Shown here piece by piece: positions 24,089-37,290 of a stretch of 64,000 nucleotides of DNA. How positions within the stretch are numbered: position 1 is the first letter of the stretch; the number at the start of each line of letters is the position of its first letter. Location of the stretch: positions 57,827,352 to 57,891,351 of the forward strand of contig JAPFBE010000003.1 in NCBI GenBank assembly GCA_034336665.1. Direction: 5' to 3'. Source of the stretch: Luscinia megarhynchos. Taxonomy: Eukaryota; Chordata; Aves; Passeriformes; Turdidae. The translations under genes were made by a program, and so were the position numbers. The notes below the pieces were generated by a model. That model saw nothing but the letters and a program-made list of their open reading frames with translations, did no database searches and was not told where the DNA came from.

Positions 24089-27000
24089 GTCCACATGCTG
24101 AGAGGGAAGCTATGCAAAACATTGCTTGCCTGTCACTGATCTCAGATTGCAAAATATCAATGGGAAAGGTCTAAGCCCTCTCAGCTTCTGGCTCTCTGTG
24201 TTCCATCACATAACAGAGAAAGCTGTCCACATCTCAGCAGGGGACTCAGCAAATTTGACACAAGATCATGTAAGCTTGTAAGTTTCTATCTTCACTTCCA
24301 TCTCAGATAAAATATTGCTTTGCACTGGTGCCCTTAAAAATGGAGAAAGCACACAGATTACCATTTCCAGTCACCATGGTCTTTTTTTAGCACATTTCAG
24401 GCTTGTGTATCTAGTGTGAAATCCATTTTAAGGAATGGAATAGGAGGGAGACTGTAGACTGCAATTGTAAGACATTGATTTGTCTCTCATCTCCTCTTGC
24501 TGTTCTAAAACCTGATGACAAGGAAAATAATGTTCTTTCATTCAGTCCTGCATTCCAACAACCTAAGCTGCCTGGCTGCTCTTTGCCTTGCTCCTGTGTG
24601 AGAATAATGGCAATTAAATTTGGACATCCTGGGGTAATATCTAGTGATCATGTGAACCTAATTCTCAAGTTAATACCTAGCAGAACAGCAGCCTCCAAAA
24701 AGTTTATATACTGCAAACAAAAAACAAATGTTAATATGTCAGACTCCAAATAAACAAACACTATCGACCTTAATGTCAATAATTCTTTTTTATTTATTGC
24801 TTAGTCTGATTTCTTTCCAGCCAAACAGGCTGACATAGAACACCTCCATTCCTTTATGCTGCTGGAGGTTAATATCACACATGGGACTCACTTCACTGAA
24901 CTTTGTCTATCTGAAAGTTAGGCAGCCAGTCTCAGACAGCTGCTTAAGTGTCATCAGCTGAGAATCTGGAAGACTCATCTGATCTGTCTTCAACATTTAT
25001 GTAATGTTTTATTGAAGAATCCCTACTCGTTTTGAGAGGGAACATGAGTGACTAGCTAAAATTAAGGTAATCATAAGGGGGCTACTGTTACCTGAGATTA
25101 ATCCCTCTATATTTAAGACAATTTGCCCTGTACCTATCGAATTCTCTTATATCCAGTTTCTCTCTTCAAACACAGTGCAGCATTGGACATCTCCATCTCA
25201 CCAATGAAAGGATGCTGAACTAGAGATGTCCAGAAATGTCTGCAAAGCTGAATTATGCTGTGATCCTATGCTTTCCTGGCACTGGCAGATTCTGATCTCT
25301 TGGCCTAAGACCAAAGTAAACATCACATTTTAGAAAATCCTGTATCCTTGTCACCTCTCCGTTTTCAGTTCTGTGTTCAGCAGTTGAATGAATGCTTTAA
25401 AATTCATCTATTTGTCAATAGAGAGGAACATATTCAGAATTACTAAATCTTGCAAAAATCAAACTATGTCTTTCCTGACCACGACCAATTGTTCATATTG
25501 ACTGTACTGCAGCTCAATATGCAACCAGAAGACTCCCTCACCAAATGAAGAGTTGTGAGAGGTAATAACACATTTGAAGCCTCCACATGGTTCCAAGATG
25601 AAGTTATTTAGCATAGATGCCTTTGCAATTTTGATGCATTAAGAGAAGTCATTGTTTGGTAGACCAAACACCTATGGAGAAAAGTGGCCAGCTGCCAATT
25701 TCCATCTGCTGCTTCTTGAGTGGTACAGAAAGACTGGCTGACTCTCAACCTTTTTTTTTACCTTGCCTTCTCCTCTTTATTTAGTTAAATGCTTTCTTTA
25801 ATTGTTCCTTTCACTTGAAAATAAAGATAAAAAGGAAGCTAACAAAGGCTCTCTACATGGCTAACTTTGTAAGAAAGTGCTGGGGCACATTTGTCGATTG
25901 CTTTAAATAAATTCATACAGTCTGGCTGTGCTTTCAACTCAACTAGGCATGGATTAATGTTTTTTATTCACATGCTGTAGTTTTCTCCCTGGACTTTTGA
26001 AACATTATTTAAATGTATATTGCTAAGTAGATAAGGTTTGTAAGTTTTCAGCTAAAGCTGTGTAATACACATTAATTATGCAATTACTGTCTTGGGCCTG
26101 AATTTGTATAAGCAATCAATTTACTTAGTTCTTTCTGCACCATTATTGTCTAATATGCAGATATACATTGCAGACCCATGCAAAATAGTATTATAGATAC
26201 ATTAAAGGCGAATCTTGTAGAATTTCCTATTCTGTTTAAGCAAAACATTTTGATCATTCACTCAATCTGGAAAATTTTGTTTAAAATCTTGTCTACTGTC
26301 TTAGTATCAAATATTTCATAAAATCTCACCAAAAATGAATCAGCTTAGAATAAAAAAACGTACAAAATGGGGTGGATATGGTTTTATTGTAGTCTCAGGA
26401 CAGACTCTGACAAGAGCCACTAGGATACTAATTTAATCCTAGCTTATATCCAAGATATTGAATTTTCTGTTTCTTTTTCAAGCCATAGCCCTCTAAATGT
26501 GGACAATTTCAATGCCATGACAAAAGAACATAAAGTTCTCTGTTGCAGCCGGTGTTCCCCAGTGCATTACAAACCCCAAGTCTCTGCCTTGTGAACAGGC
26601 ACATGGAATTTCTCACTCCTGCTTTGTTCTGCATGAAGACACTGGGACTTGTGCTCCCTCAAGTAACCCTACACATAAGTCATGCCCTGTATATGCCTCT
26701 TATTCCAAAAAATTCTCATCAACTCACTCCCAAGACTGCTAACTCTGAGACTAGACCTTATATATCTTATCCCCTCTTACTGAACAATGAATGCACTCTT
26801 AAATGATTAGGAAATGCTTAAATTTTGGAGGGTTATTTGAATTAGAAGCATCTTACTGGGTGGTGGGACATGTGGCTTCAATTTCTTCTTAACAGAGTGG
26901 CCACTGAACTCAACAGGCAGCCAATGCTCATCCTATGCTTTCAGCTAAAATCTGTCTGTTAGGTAACTCGGGAACACCACAGGATTGAGTTCTGGCCAAA

Positions 27001-27690
27001 AGCAAAAGGGAGGATGAGAAAAACTCATCAGCCCTACCAAGACTGCAGTAGTGACAAGCAGTCCCAGCTTATGCAGCTGAAGTGTCAGCCGAACCAAACA
27101 GGGCACCCAGCCTACCTGAAGCAGCATTACAAACCAGTCTTCAGGCAGATAAGTCAGCCCATGGGCATCTACCAGCATGGTAGGTGTGTATTCTGTTAAA
27201 TATCTACCTAAAAGGCCCATTTCCACAAAGCCAAATGGCAGTGATCAATACAGTCAAGAGAGCCTGCTAGCCAAGAGACCATTTCCCAATGATGCTGCTT
27301 GCTGCTTGGAATGGGAAGGGCCTGCACACCTACAGCACTACAACCTGCTTCCTTCAGCCCTAGTCTGCTTTCTTCCCACTTCAGCACCTTCTCCTTTTCA
27401 GAGACATGGCTATATCAACAGGAACCAGAAAACTTCTGAAAAACTTGTTTGAGAAAATGTGGGAGCACAGCTCACTCTAAAGAGTGGAGAAAGGGCATGG
27501 TGCTACAGGTAAAAGAGCATTTTTGCACAGCTATGGGTACTGGGATTTAATTTCATGAAAATGAAACATGACCTACAGATGAGATGGTTTAGAACTGAAG
27601 CCATGAAGGCTTTTGCATCTACAGAAAAAGCCTGGCAGAGAGATTAATTCAAAGCTTGACACTAACCCAAGTGTTCCCAGAGAGCCAGGG

Positions 27691-27850
27691 TCATGGAATC
27701 ATAGAATTATAGAATATCTCATGTTGGAAGGGACCCATAAGGACAGAGTCCAACTCCCTGCTCCTCACATGATTTTTTAAAGATAACCACATGACTAAGA
27801 GCATCCTCTAGATGCTCCATTAACTCTGACAGGCCTGGTGCCAGGACTCC
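27691..27850 (-). mobile_element. Short CR1 LINE 3' fragment
   Basis: The plus strand opens with TCATGGAATCATAGAATTATAGAAT, three worn copies of the CR1 terminal octamer in reverse complement. GTTGGAAGGGACCCATAAGG and GTCCAACTCC follow, and then a diverged piece of 3' UTR ending near CTCTGACAGGCCTGGTGCCAGGAC. Only about 160 bp remain, so the copy is strongly 5'-truncated. It belongs to the same CR1 type as the copy at 4239-4806, since both share the GAACTCTG-CAGG-TTGGTGC block, but it is more diverged. Confidence 0.88.
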
Positions 27851-30159
27851 TAGCTCTGGCTTTAAATTTTAACAGAGCAGAAGTGCCTGGGGGCAGGGAT
27901 TGGGGCATGGGAGCATTGACTAAGTCTTTTTAAGAAACTTTTTGAAGTTCAGTGATGAGTTAAGCTGCCAACAGATGTAGCCCTGAGAAAAGGGCAGAGA
28001 AACAGAGAAAAAGAGAAGGAATATATTTGCAAATGAAATTCATGTTTTAGCCATTCCATTGTGGCCAAGTTTTTCCCTTTCTTGATAAAAGTAGGAAGAG
28101 AGGGAACAAGGAAGGATATCTGAGAACTAACAACTTCCAGTGGGAATGGAAATGCTGGTATAGTTTGCTTCATAATAGGATAATGTTCAGGATCTGAATA
28201 TCTAAGAATCATTAAAAAAATTATCTGCTGGAGAAGATCTTTGCCTCCTATCCTGCACACAGTATAATAAGACCCTTGCTCACAGAGCCACTTTTCCTAA
28301 AACTAGATTACTTACAAAAATCTATTGTTCTCTCAGGTAAGAAAAATTTTAAAGCTTTTCAAGAGGCAGAATTAGCAACTCTACTTGGTAGAGTTTCTCC
28401 TCCTAGGAGACTTCTCTGCTGTTGCTTCAGCCTGGCAGCCCAGATGAAAGAACAGCCTAGGAGAGGACAGATGAGGGACTCTACAGGCAGGGGTAAAAGG
28501 ATCATTTTCCACTTTTAACAAAAGTTGGATCCCTCCACTGCACAGGGAGCTAAAATTAGCCTGCTCTACAGGCCTTCAACTTTTCAAGCGTTTCTAACAA
28601 CTCACAGACTCAAATCATTTACAGAGCTGTAAGAACCACTCTTACTGAAATTCTACTTGCATTGCTAAGGAAAGGAGTGTTAGAAAGGGTGTTAGGATGT
28701 TAGCATTTCTTCTGCTTTTTTCTTCTGCCCACTAGCTCCTTGCAGAAGTTCTCTCACAGGAAGGTAAATCTTTGATTTTTTTTTTCCTCCCTCCCTGCTT
28801 TTTATTGTTCTGGTTCTCTATCTCTCTCTCCAAGTGAGATATCCAAAAATCATAAAGATTTATTGGTGTAAGCTGTGATCAAACAATCACATTTTAGATC
28901 TCAGCAAAGATAAGCTAAAAGCCCCATTCAAAAAGACATTTGACCAGTTTTAAAAGAACCTTAATCAGAAGTTTTATTAATCAGCAATTAATGAACATTA
29001 TCATAAATTTTTTTACAAAATGGCATGCATGAAAGTTCATTTGTTCTAGCAGCAGAAGCAAAATCAGACTAAAATCTTAATTAAAATATGAAGAAGAGGC
29101 TTGTCATGATCTTCAACACTCTGAAAGATTCCTTTTTTTGAAAATCAGGCTCTCTCTTGCTGTCACATTACACTATGTTGTTAATGAGCCCTTTCGTTTC
29201 TCTGTGCACTGCAATACATTTAATCTTAGCTGTATATTTTAAATGATTGATGTTTCCCTAATTACATTTTATGATACATTGTGCTGTGTCACCTCTAATG
29301 AGTAGCAAACATGACATTACCTCACTAGTACTGAACCACAGAAATCGATAACTGACATTTATTCAATGAACTGCAAATTGTGATTCACTAGCTTCTCTTT
29401 GTGCTGAGTAAATTCGAAGTGTAATTAATTTCCATGCATATTACAAACAGCAAATGCCTGTATGGGCTAACTTTAAAAGTGATTTGCTCCTTCCTTGGCT
29501 AATTACTGCACAGCAAAAACTCTCAAGCCATCATTCAGAGGGCTGAGAAAAATCAATGGCTTGACAGAAGTCATCTCCTCTGATGGGTAGGGCACAGACA
29601 TGGTTTACACTTTTGAGAACACTTCAGGCCTGTTTTCTAAGACATGTCTTATTGAATGAAGGTGGTATCATTCACAAACAATCTTGCCTACAAATATTTT
29701 TTGTGCACAAGTATTCGAAAGAAGCCCCTTGTTAGTTTTCCTAACTGGAAACAAATATCCAACTGTAAGAAATATATAAGTGCCTTTTTCAAAAGGAAAA
29801 CATTGTCAGGTGTCATCCAGAACTTGTAAGAAGAGAGCTGACTCACTGCAATTCACAGGTGATGGTTTGACTTGGAAACAACATCAAAGTTTAAAAATCT
29901 AGCTCTTGTTGCACCTTTCAATACTTCTGCCTGTGGCTTTAGTTAGCTTGTGATTTCTTTACTGAAAATGTCCACTCAAATCAGAGAAGAGCACCAGGAG
30001 ACTTTAAAGTTAATGTTCTGTTTGCACACCAGTTTAGGAGCAGAGGCATAGAAACTGATCAAGCGTTAAAGCTGAAGGCTCTGCAATTCAGAGCAAAAGA
30101 TTGTGGGGCACTTTAGGATCAGTGCTGTCATTTGCACTAAAGCAGAGACCTTTTTACAG
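27851..30159. other. Gene-free sequence with a candidate conserved noncoding block
   Basis: No gene recognised. The longest frame is 103 codons on the minus strand at 27949-28260, without family resemblance. The part 29140-29600 is dense in homeodomain-type motifs: TGATTGAT at 29254, CTAATTAC at 29268, GTAATTAATT at 29421 and GGCTAATTACTG near 29498. It is free of repeats and looks like a developmental enhancer by composition. That is inference, not alignment. Confidence 0.5.
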
Positions 30160-30460
30160 GGACATATACTGATAAAACTGATAAGGGGGACTAAGCTTGA
30201 TTTAGACTGTAATAGGGTAGCTTTAGATCGGATATTAAAAAGTAATTCTTCCCTGAAAGGGTGGTGAAGCACTGGCACAGGTCGCCCAGAGAAGCTGTGG
30301 GTGCCCCATCCCTGGAATGGTTCAAGGCCAGCTTGGATAGAGCTTGAAGCAACCTGGTCTAGTGGAAGGTCTCCTTGCCCGTAGCAAATCATGTGGAACT
30401 AGATGGCCTCTGAAGTCCATTCCAACCCAAACCATTCTATGAATCTATGATCTATGATCT
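30160..30460 (+). mobile_element. CR1 LINE 3' fragment with terminal repeat
   Basis: Reads along the CR1 3' UTR in sense orientation: AGGGTGGTGAAGCACTGGCA, CAGGTCGCCCAGAGAAGCTG, GTGCCCCATCCCTGGAATGG, TTCAAGGCCAGCTTGGATAG, AACCTGGTCTAGTGGAAGG, then CATTCCAACCCAAACCATTC. It ends in the hallmark short tandem repeat, TCTATGAATCTATGATCTATGATCT. The 5' break is near 30160. It is noncoding and 5'-truncated, with moderate divergence. Confidence 0.95.
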
Positions 30461-33400
30461 GCCAATTTATTTTTCAATTAATCACATGAAGAAGCCTGAT
30501 TAATAGAATGAATTATCCAGTGCTCATTTCTCAGAGTTGTATCAAGTTCAGTGATGTAGGGGAGTGATTTAGCTTCAGCTTTAAGCCTATATCTGCTAAT
30601 AAGCCAGAATTTTCTTCCTCAGCCCATACAGCACAGGATTATTCTTACCTTCAAGCAGGATACTCTTGGTCATCTTGGCTTCCTTTGGGGGGAAAGCAAT
30701 AAAGACAGATGGGTGAAGTAGAGTTATCACCATGATTTTAAACTGATTGAAGTTTCTTTTGAACTTTGCCTCCATTTTTAATCTTCTTTTATAAGTGTCT
30801 CAAAGACGAAGATCACCCAGGGTTGGCTCCAGACTAACTGCCAGAACTCGGTTTTAGGGCTGAGGAATGTCAGAAGAACAATCATCTTAGGCACGTTTTT
30901 AGACTGTCATGGGACCTTCCACCAATATTTAAGGCAGATGGACAGAAGAGCAAAACTACCAAATCTGCAATCCTGACTTTTTTAGAGAAAAATCCACTTT
31001 GATGCCACTCTTGACACACTAATTAAGCCACAGTAAAACCCCTTCTTAACTTCTAAAACCTGACTGAGCTGTGATAGAAGAAAATTCCAGAAATATATTT
31101 CCAAAGATCCTTCAGCTTCTGTAAAAGATAAAAATAATGTGAATGTATGGAGTTAATTTAACCTACCCTGGGCAAATGCAATCTCTATCAGTCTTGAATG
31201 GTTAATCCATAGACAAGCCTGCTAATGAGTCTGCTATTCTGCTGAGGTTAATGAGCCCTTGAGCATCTGGTGAAAGCACAGACACTTAGCAATTAATGTA
31301 TTTTATTCAAACCAGCTCGCAGGCTAGACAGCAGCTGATTCTCCATTTTTACTATATTGTTGCCATAGTACCTTGCATGCCAGCTCTGCCTGCCTGTGCT
31401 GGTTACCTTGGTTAAGAATGGATTCCTTCACCTGTATGCTGAGCTCAGTGACAAGGCCTCATGGATTTGAAGCACAATGTCTTCTTTCAGGTCTTTATGG
31501 CTTAGTAATATCTGCATGCATGTCCACAAATCTCAGAAATTAACTCCTCCTCAAGCAAGATCAGTTCAGTTCAACCATCAAAGGTCAAACAGGACAGCCA
31601 AGGAAGCAATAAAATAGGCTCTAGAAAACTATTTTAAAATAGCAATACCAAGATAGCCAAAGACATGTATACTAGAGCAGTATTCCTTCCTGCCTTGCAG
31701 GATATGTTTGCTCCTAGAACACAAAATACATATGGGAAGTGCAGGATTTTAAATTGCCTTTGTGCCACTGGAGGAAGAGGCACCTGAAAAACAATTAATA
31801 TGTAACGAAACAGTGAGGAGAGAGGAAAAAGAAAATAAACACTTTTAGTCCCCCTTAATGGATGATGAAAATGAAGTTCAGAAGGAAGTAAGCACATTAT
31901 CCATTTTCAGCTACTTTAGCATCTAACATGCATGCTCTCAATTGCCCCCTGGAGGATCCTACTTCTTGTCATTGGCTGTATGTGGAAATTGCCTGCCTTA
32001 CTTATTGCCTTTGGACTCTAAATTGTAGCTAAGATAAATCACCACAGCAGCCTAAAATAAATGTTATAGATAAACACTTCAAAGAAGCCAGGAGTTCTGT
32101 TCCAGAGTGACAGCTGCTTCCCCTGGGAAGACTCTAGTGACTCTTAATCCTGGCTACTCATCCCACCCTTCTCTCAACGTATAAATGTCTCAGCTGGGAC
32201 ATTGCAACTGCAAATGAGGCAGCAATTGTGCTGTCATACTTCACAGGCTTGTTCAGGTAAACAGGCTTCCCTAATAAACTAGGCTGGCACCTGTGACAAT
32301 CAAGTCTTATTTAATAATGATGTTGTGGTAGAACACATATATCAACCAAGCCACATTACCCTTGCCCTGGTTTCTGTTGTACCATGCAGGCTGCTGGCTT
32401 TCATATAACCTATCTAGGAGGGTTCATATATTCACACTTAGAAAAAGACTGAAAAAAAAGACTAAAAAAAAAATTATCACATTTAACAGCAATCTCATTT
32501 TCAATGTAACTTACACAAATATGTTTAGTGGGGTACATGGATCACACTTCTGACCCTAGACTAAGATTCAGATATCTATCACATTTCTAAGCATATCTGA
32601 AGTTAAGAGCCAGCATTTAACTCCATGGTTTTAATTCAAGAATCACTTCAGTTTTCAAAAAAGCATCTATAAAATCCTAAGTACCTAATGTAACTTAAAG
32701 GTAGAAAAAAATATCATTTAGAAGAATATGCAGCAAAAATGCAGCTATGTCTTGGAGTGCTTTAAGCTATTCAAGTGGTGTGTAAAGTGTCCTAACTCAT
32801 CCCATAAAACAGCTTACTGGTCCCAAATCATCAATCATTTATATTATACCTTGGATACTTTTTGCTTTTTTTTTTTTTTTCTGTTGTGAAGTGCTTGAGT
32901 TATGTATTTCTACTGTCAAAAGCAACAATCATTAAAATGATCCAGGAAACTACCACGACAATGTGTGTGTTTCCAAGCAGGAAATCTTTACTCTACTCCT
33001 TCTTTATTTAGCTTGAGGGTAGAGATCCCTAAGCCTGTCCTCAAATGGTTTTCATCTGGGTCAGTTGGCCTAATAACAGCAGTTTGTTATTCACTATCAA
33101 ATTTTAATTAATCTTCTTTAACTAAAATCGCTATTAAACTGCTCTAAGATTTTATTTTCCATTTAAAATTGAGTTAGCCTTAACCAAAATTGCTTTCTGA
33201 AAGCAACCATTTTGAGATAGGACTGATACTATATGGTATGGAATATACCTTTGGGAATTCCCTTTGGAGAGTTTGAATCAACTGTCCTGGCTATGTCTGC
33301 TCCCAAATTCTTGAACACCACTTACTTAATCACTTTGGGAATAGACTGAAAAAACAGAAATCTTTGAGAATGTGCAAGCATTGTTCCTTAATAGACAAAA

Positions 33401-36400
33401 CATTGCTGTATTATCAACAATAATAAATTACAGGTTTATCCACAAATCCAAAACATGGAACCACAAGGGCTCCTACAAAAATGTTAACTGCATCCCAGCC
33501 AGACCTCTTACAATCATGAAAAGAAATACTGAAAGGTTTTTGTACATATGCAGAGACATGTATTTAATTATATTTGTGCCTAATAGTTTCCTAAATAACC
33601 TACATTACTCATCCCTCAAGCAAAGCTATTTTCTTAGTGACCTAATGTTTTTGCTCATACAGTAACACAGAACTCACCCAGCCATGTGAGCATAAAAATC
33701 TACCTGCACTGTTACAGATGCAGACCTAAGGCCAGTTTGATGCTATTTTTAAAAAGCAAAAAAAAAAAAAATTAGGCCACCTGATATATCACACATTAAA
33801 TACTTCAGGACATATTTGACTGTAGATGTACACTTAGATATTTTTATTTATTTACATAACCATTTCAGAATAAAGACATGGCTTGGTTTCATTCCTAAGA
33901 GCAGTAATTGCATGCTTTTGCACAGTTTTCACTTAGATTCATTGACAAAATATAGAAGATGATTTATCTAGACACTGATTGATTTTGCCATAATTTAAAG
34001 TAATGTTTCATCTTGCTGAGATTTTATTTACACATCTGAGTTGGCAATGCTTTCTCATAAACACAGACGAAAGTACCCAGAACAGTTTTATGATGGTCCA
34101 TGGTACCTTTCCATTGCTCTTTCAGAATGATATTCCTATTTCTGAGGCACTTAGGGGTAAAGTGTTCTGTGAAGGCTGATTTAATCCTCTGTGCTGTCTT
34201 GACAGGCCAGTTCCTGGGCTGCTCTGACTACCATTTAGAAATCTTACAGATACACTCTGCAGTCTTTAGGGTTTAAGAATACTCACCTGATAGTTACATT
34301 TTTTCATCTCTGGATGCTGAGGATGAAATTTAGAGATTCCACACTGCAGTATTTCTAATTGACATTGTCGAATATATGATCATTTTCAAAATTGAGAGGA
34401 AGTGTTGTCCTTGTTTTCAGCTGTTAGGAGTAAGAATTATGATGTTCTTTGTATCCTCATAAGTGCTTTCCTTCACAAAGGATACAGTACCTGGAAAGGA
34501 AGAAATATTTTGAAATCTTTCGAATTAATACAAGGTATTTTTCTAGGATTAAAAAATCTAATATATTTCATTAAATCACGAATAATTCATTATCATAGCA
34601 ACGGTTGATTTTTAGCAATCTTATCCTTGGGACAAAAATATTACACTTACAATAGGTAAATCTTAGGTGTTTCTACTCTATCAAAACAAAGCCATTTATT
34701 ATATTTACAGATAAGTATATCTACATTTCTTTGTGCTGAGATAAGATGTATCCTAAAATTACACTAGGATACTAGATGTTATGCTAAGATCCTAGAAACA
34801 CCTGTGAGCAGTGAGCTGTAATACACATATACCTATGCAAAACATGTGTTTCAACACTCAGCAATTCAATTGTTCATATCTCTCATTCCTTTTTTTATAG
34901 TGCAATTATATACCACGTGCACTTTGCAACTCACACAGACAGACATGGACCAAACGTTTCAGGAGTACCTGGTGATTTTAATATCTGCATTTTCTGCCAC
35001 TCAGGTCCAAGAAGCATTAATGAGGCAATGCTCAGCACATGCTCCCTCTCAAGCTTCTCTGCAGTGAGCCAAAGTGAGCACCCAAAAAGAAGCACTCAGA
35101 AATCAGTCATATTGGGGTTTGACAGTGTCATGCTACTGAGCCTTCTCCGTGCTTACCTCATGTGTGTGTAACATCACTGAGATGTTACACTGGTGAGTCA
35201 GGGGTCAGACATCTCTATTTTTCAATCTGTCCCTGCCTTTCTTCATCCAGGGCCTTTGTAAAGGAGAGTTATAAGGTTTGTTTCAGTTGACTGCCTCCAT
35301 TTATGTCTTGCACTCTGAAACAGAGATGTTAAATTTTTTACTTTCCAATCTGATTTTCCATCATCTCTGAAGGTGGCTTCTTTAGCCTTCCTCCACTGAT
35401 AACAGAATGACTGCCATTAAATTCACTGTCTGCTCTCCTGCTGTCCTTCATGCTCAATTGCTCTGGACCTCAATGGGCACTAAAAACAAAGGGAAACTAT
35501 TAAAATTTTCATTTTTAGGAACCACAAGAAAATGAAGTAGAGTAGTTTCAATTATTAATTTGGCAAAATAGATGAATTTCCCTTAGGTTGGAAGTAGAAT
35601 TTTCCTCTCCTAAAGGATAACATATCTTTTCATATTTTTTTGCATAAATTTAAATATCAATGTGTCACAAACATATTTCAGATTAAAAACTACTGAAGTG
35701 CAAGAACTAAAGAAAAGTTCAATAGTAATGTAAGTACAGCACAACTCCTGCATAATACTTAGCTATAGTATGACCTGGATATGTACATAATGAACAAATC
35801 TAGTTTTTTGTCTTTAAGATAAAGAGGCAGAAGGACACAGGAATCAGTTACTTGGGCATTGGGCAGTCCAGTCTCTGGAGATCTCAGAGTCAGAAACATT
35901 CAAGTCAAGGACCAGAGAGGGGAACAACACATCTTCCATGGAAAAAGCCAAAAAAACTGCAGAGAAGCTTTAGCTCCACTCTGCAGTCAGAGAGGACTTT
36001 TCTGCTTGCACACAAATGGCCAGTTGGACTTAAGACATTGGTTACAGCTAGAAAGTGGCAGAAACTTAGTTTCATGAAGTGATGCCAGAAGGTGATGTGT
36101 ATCCCCTCTCTATTTGGCTGTTTCTGAGTCTGTGTCATTTTATGCAGTAATGCACTTACTGGGGAGCAGTTACTCTGCTCCACTTGTCGGCCTCTGGTCC
36201 TAGCAACAGTGGCAAAATTATCTTTGAACAAGGTCTTTTTATAGGAACCATGAATATTTCTTTATCCTATAATCTCTATACAGAAAAATCTCCCATCTGT
36301 GAATGATTTGATTTTCCAATATGTCTTTTTTACTTGATACAGGCAGGAGGTTTCTTTTAGCCCACCAGGGCTGACAACTACTGTAGCATTTCAAGATATG

Positions 36401-36798
36401 CTTTTGACAACAATGTTTTAGCAATTAAGGGCCAACAGTGCATTATTTATCTCTTAATCTTACTTTTTCATACTCAAGCCTGAGGTGGCAATGTTTTCTG
36501 TTGGCTTTTCAGGGACTTGATTCTCTCTGGGATCACATTTGCTCTGGGCTTGGTGCCCCTGCAGGCTGACTGACATGGGTGCATGGTCCTGTTATTTTCT
36601 TGTGTGTGCTGTAACCAACCATTTCCAAACAAAGCAGTGTGTGCTAATGAAGGGCATCTGCAGTTTATAAAAAGACATTTTCTGAGGCAAGATCAACTCT
36701 ACACCCATGAAGCGACAGGCAGGTTAGAGCAGACACTGTAGATGTGTCCCCTGGGGCATCAAGCATTGATCTGACGTGGATCACACACTCTACAGTTT
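30461..36798. other. Gene-free unique sequence
   Basis: No recognisable gene. Frames reach only 108 codons (minus strand, 35905-36231) and look random. A poly-T run lies at 32866-32880 and an A13 run near 33760. The segment 31180-31400 reads like a conserved noncoding element, with GGTTAATGAGCCC, CAATTAATGTATTTTATT and few repeats. No LTR or CR1 landmarks were seen before 36799. Confidence 0.6.
32866..32880. repeat. Poly-T run (T15)
   Basis: Homopolymer of 15 T, preceded by a shorter T-rich stretch. A simple repeat with no visible associated element. Confidence 0.9.
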
Positions 36799-37290
36799 AA
36801 TCATAGAATAGTATGGATCAAAAGGGACCTTTAAATGTCATCTAGTGACATCCCCCTGCAATGATAAAGGACATCTTCCACTAAATCAGGTTGCTCATAG
36901 CCCTATCCAACCTGATCCTGAATGTTTCCAGGAATGGGGCATCCACTATCTCTTTGGGTTACTTGTGCCCAATGTTTTGCCGCCCTAAATGTAAAAAATA
37001 TAAGAAAGATTCCTTATATCTAGTCTGAATCAACACTCTTAGTTTAAAACCCTTTATCCTATCATTTATCCCTTGCACAAAGCCCCTCTGTGACTCTCTT
37101 GCAGCCCTCTCCAGGACTGGGAAGCTGCTATCAGTTCTCTCCAGACCCGTCTGTTCTGCAGGCTGAACAACCCCACCTCTCTCAGCCTGCCATCACAGCG
37201 GAGGTGGCACAGCCTGCTCCCCATCTCCGTGGCTCTCCACGGACCTGCCCCATCAGGTCCGTGTCTCCTGTGCTCAGTATTGGCAGGCTG
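36799..37290 (-). mobile_element. CR1 LINE 3' fragment abutting a CpG island
   Basis: In reverse complement the copy ends (near 36799) with a single worn terminal repeat, ATCATAGAATA. Before that it carries the CR1 3' UTR landmarks seen on the plus strand as ACATCTTCCACTAAATCAGG, TTGCTCATAGCCCTATCCAAC and GGAATGGGGCATCCACTATC. From about 37117 upward it enters the C-terminal end of ORF2. The right-hand limit near 37290 is set by loss of similarity where the GC-rich island starts. CpG dinucleotides, normally lost from old CR1 copies by methylation and decay, are frequent from about 37195 on. Confidence 0.88.
37117..37251 (-). pseudogene. CR1 ORF2 reverse transcriptase, C-terminal remnant
   Basis: The minus-strand frame contains WRATEMGSRLCHLRCDG followed by [20 protein letters not shown]. 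It corresponds to the CR1 motif [35 protein letters not shown]. The stretch corresponding to GLEHLSYEE has diverged to SRLCHLRCDG, and RLRGDLI reads RVWRELI. The open frame continues upstream into the CpG island to 37371, but that part is not CR1-like. About 45 codons survive, with no catalytic residues. Confidence 0.82.

Larger units (their letters stand above)
20703..27690. other. Gene-free unique sequence with possible conserved blocks
   Basis: No gene recognised and no frame above about 93 codons. Two stretches, 21770-22110 and 25890-26260, read like vertebrate conserved noncoding elements: AT-balanced, free of repeats and dense in TAAT, ATGCAA and CATAAA words. This is an impression from reading only, without alignment. 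Simple A-rich repeats lie at 21289-21316 and 24053-24088. Around 22380-22500 there is a short unusually CpG-containing patch (GAGCGTACC, TTCACGC, AGCCGTG) in otherwise CpG-poor DNA. Confidence 0.55.
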
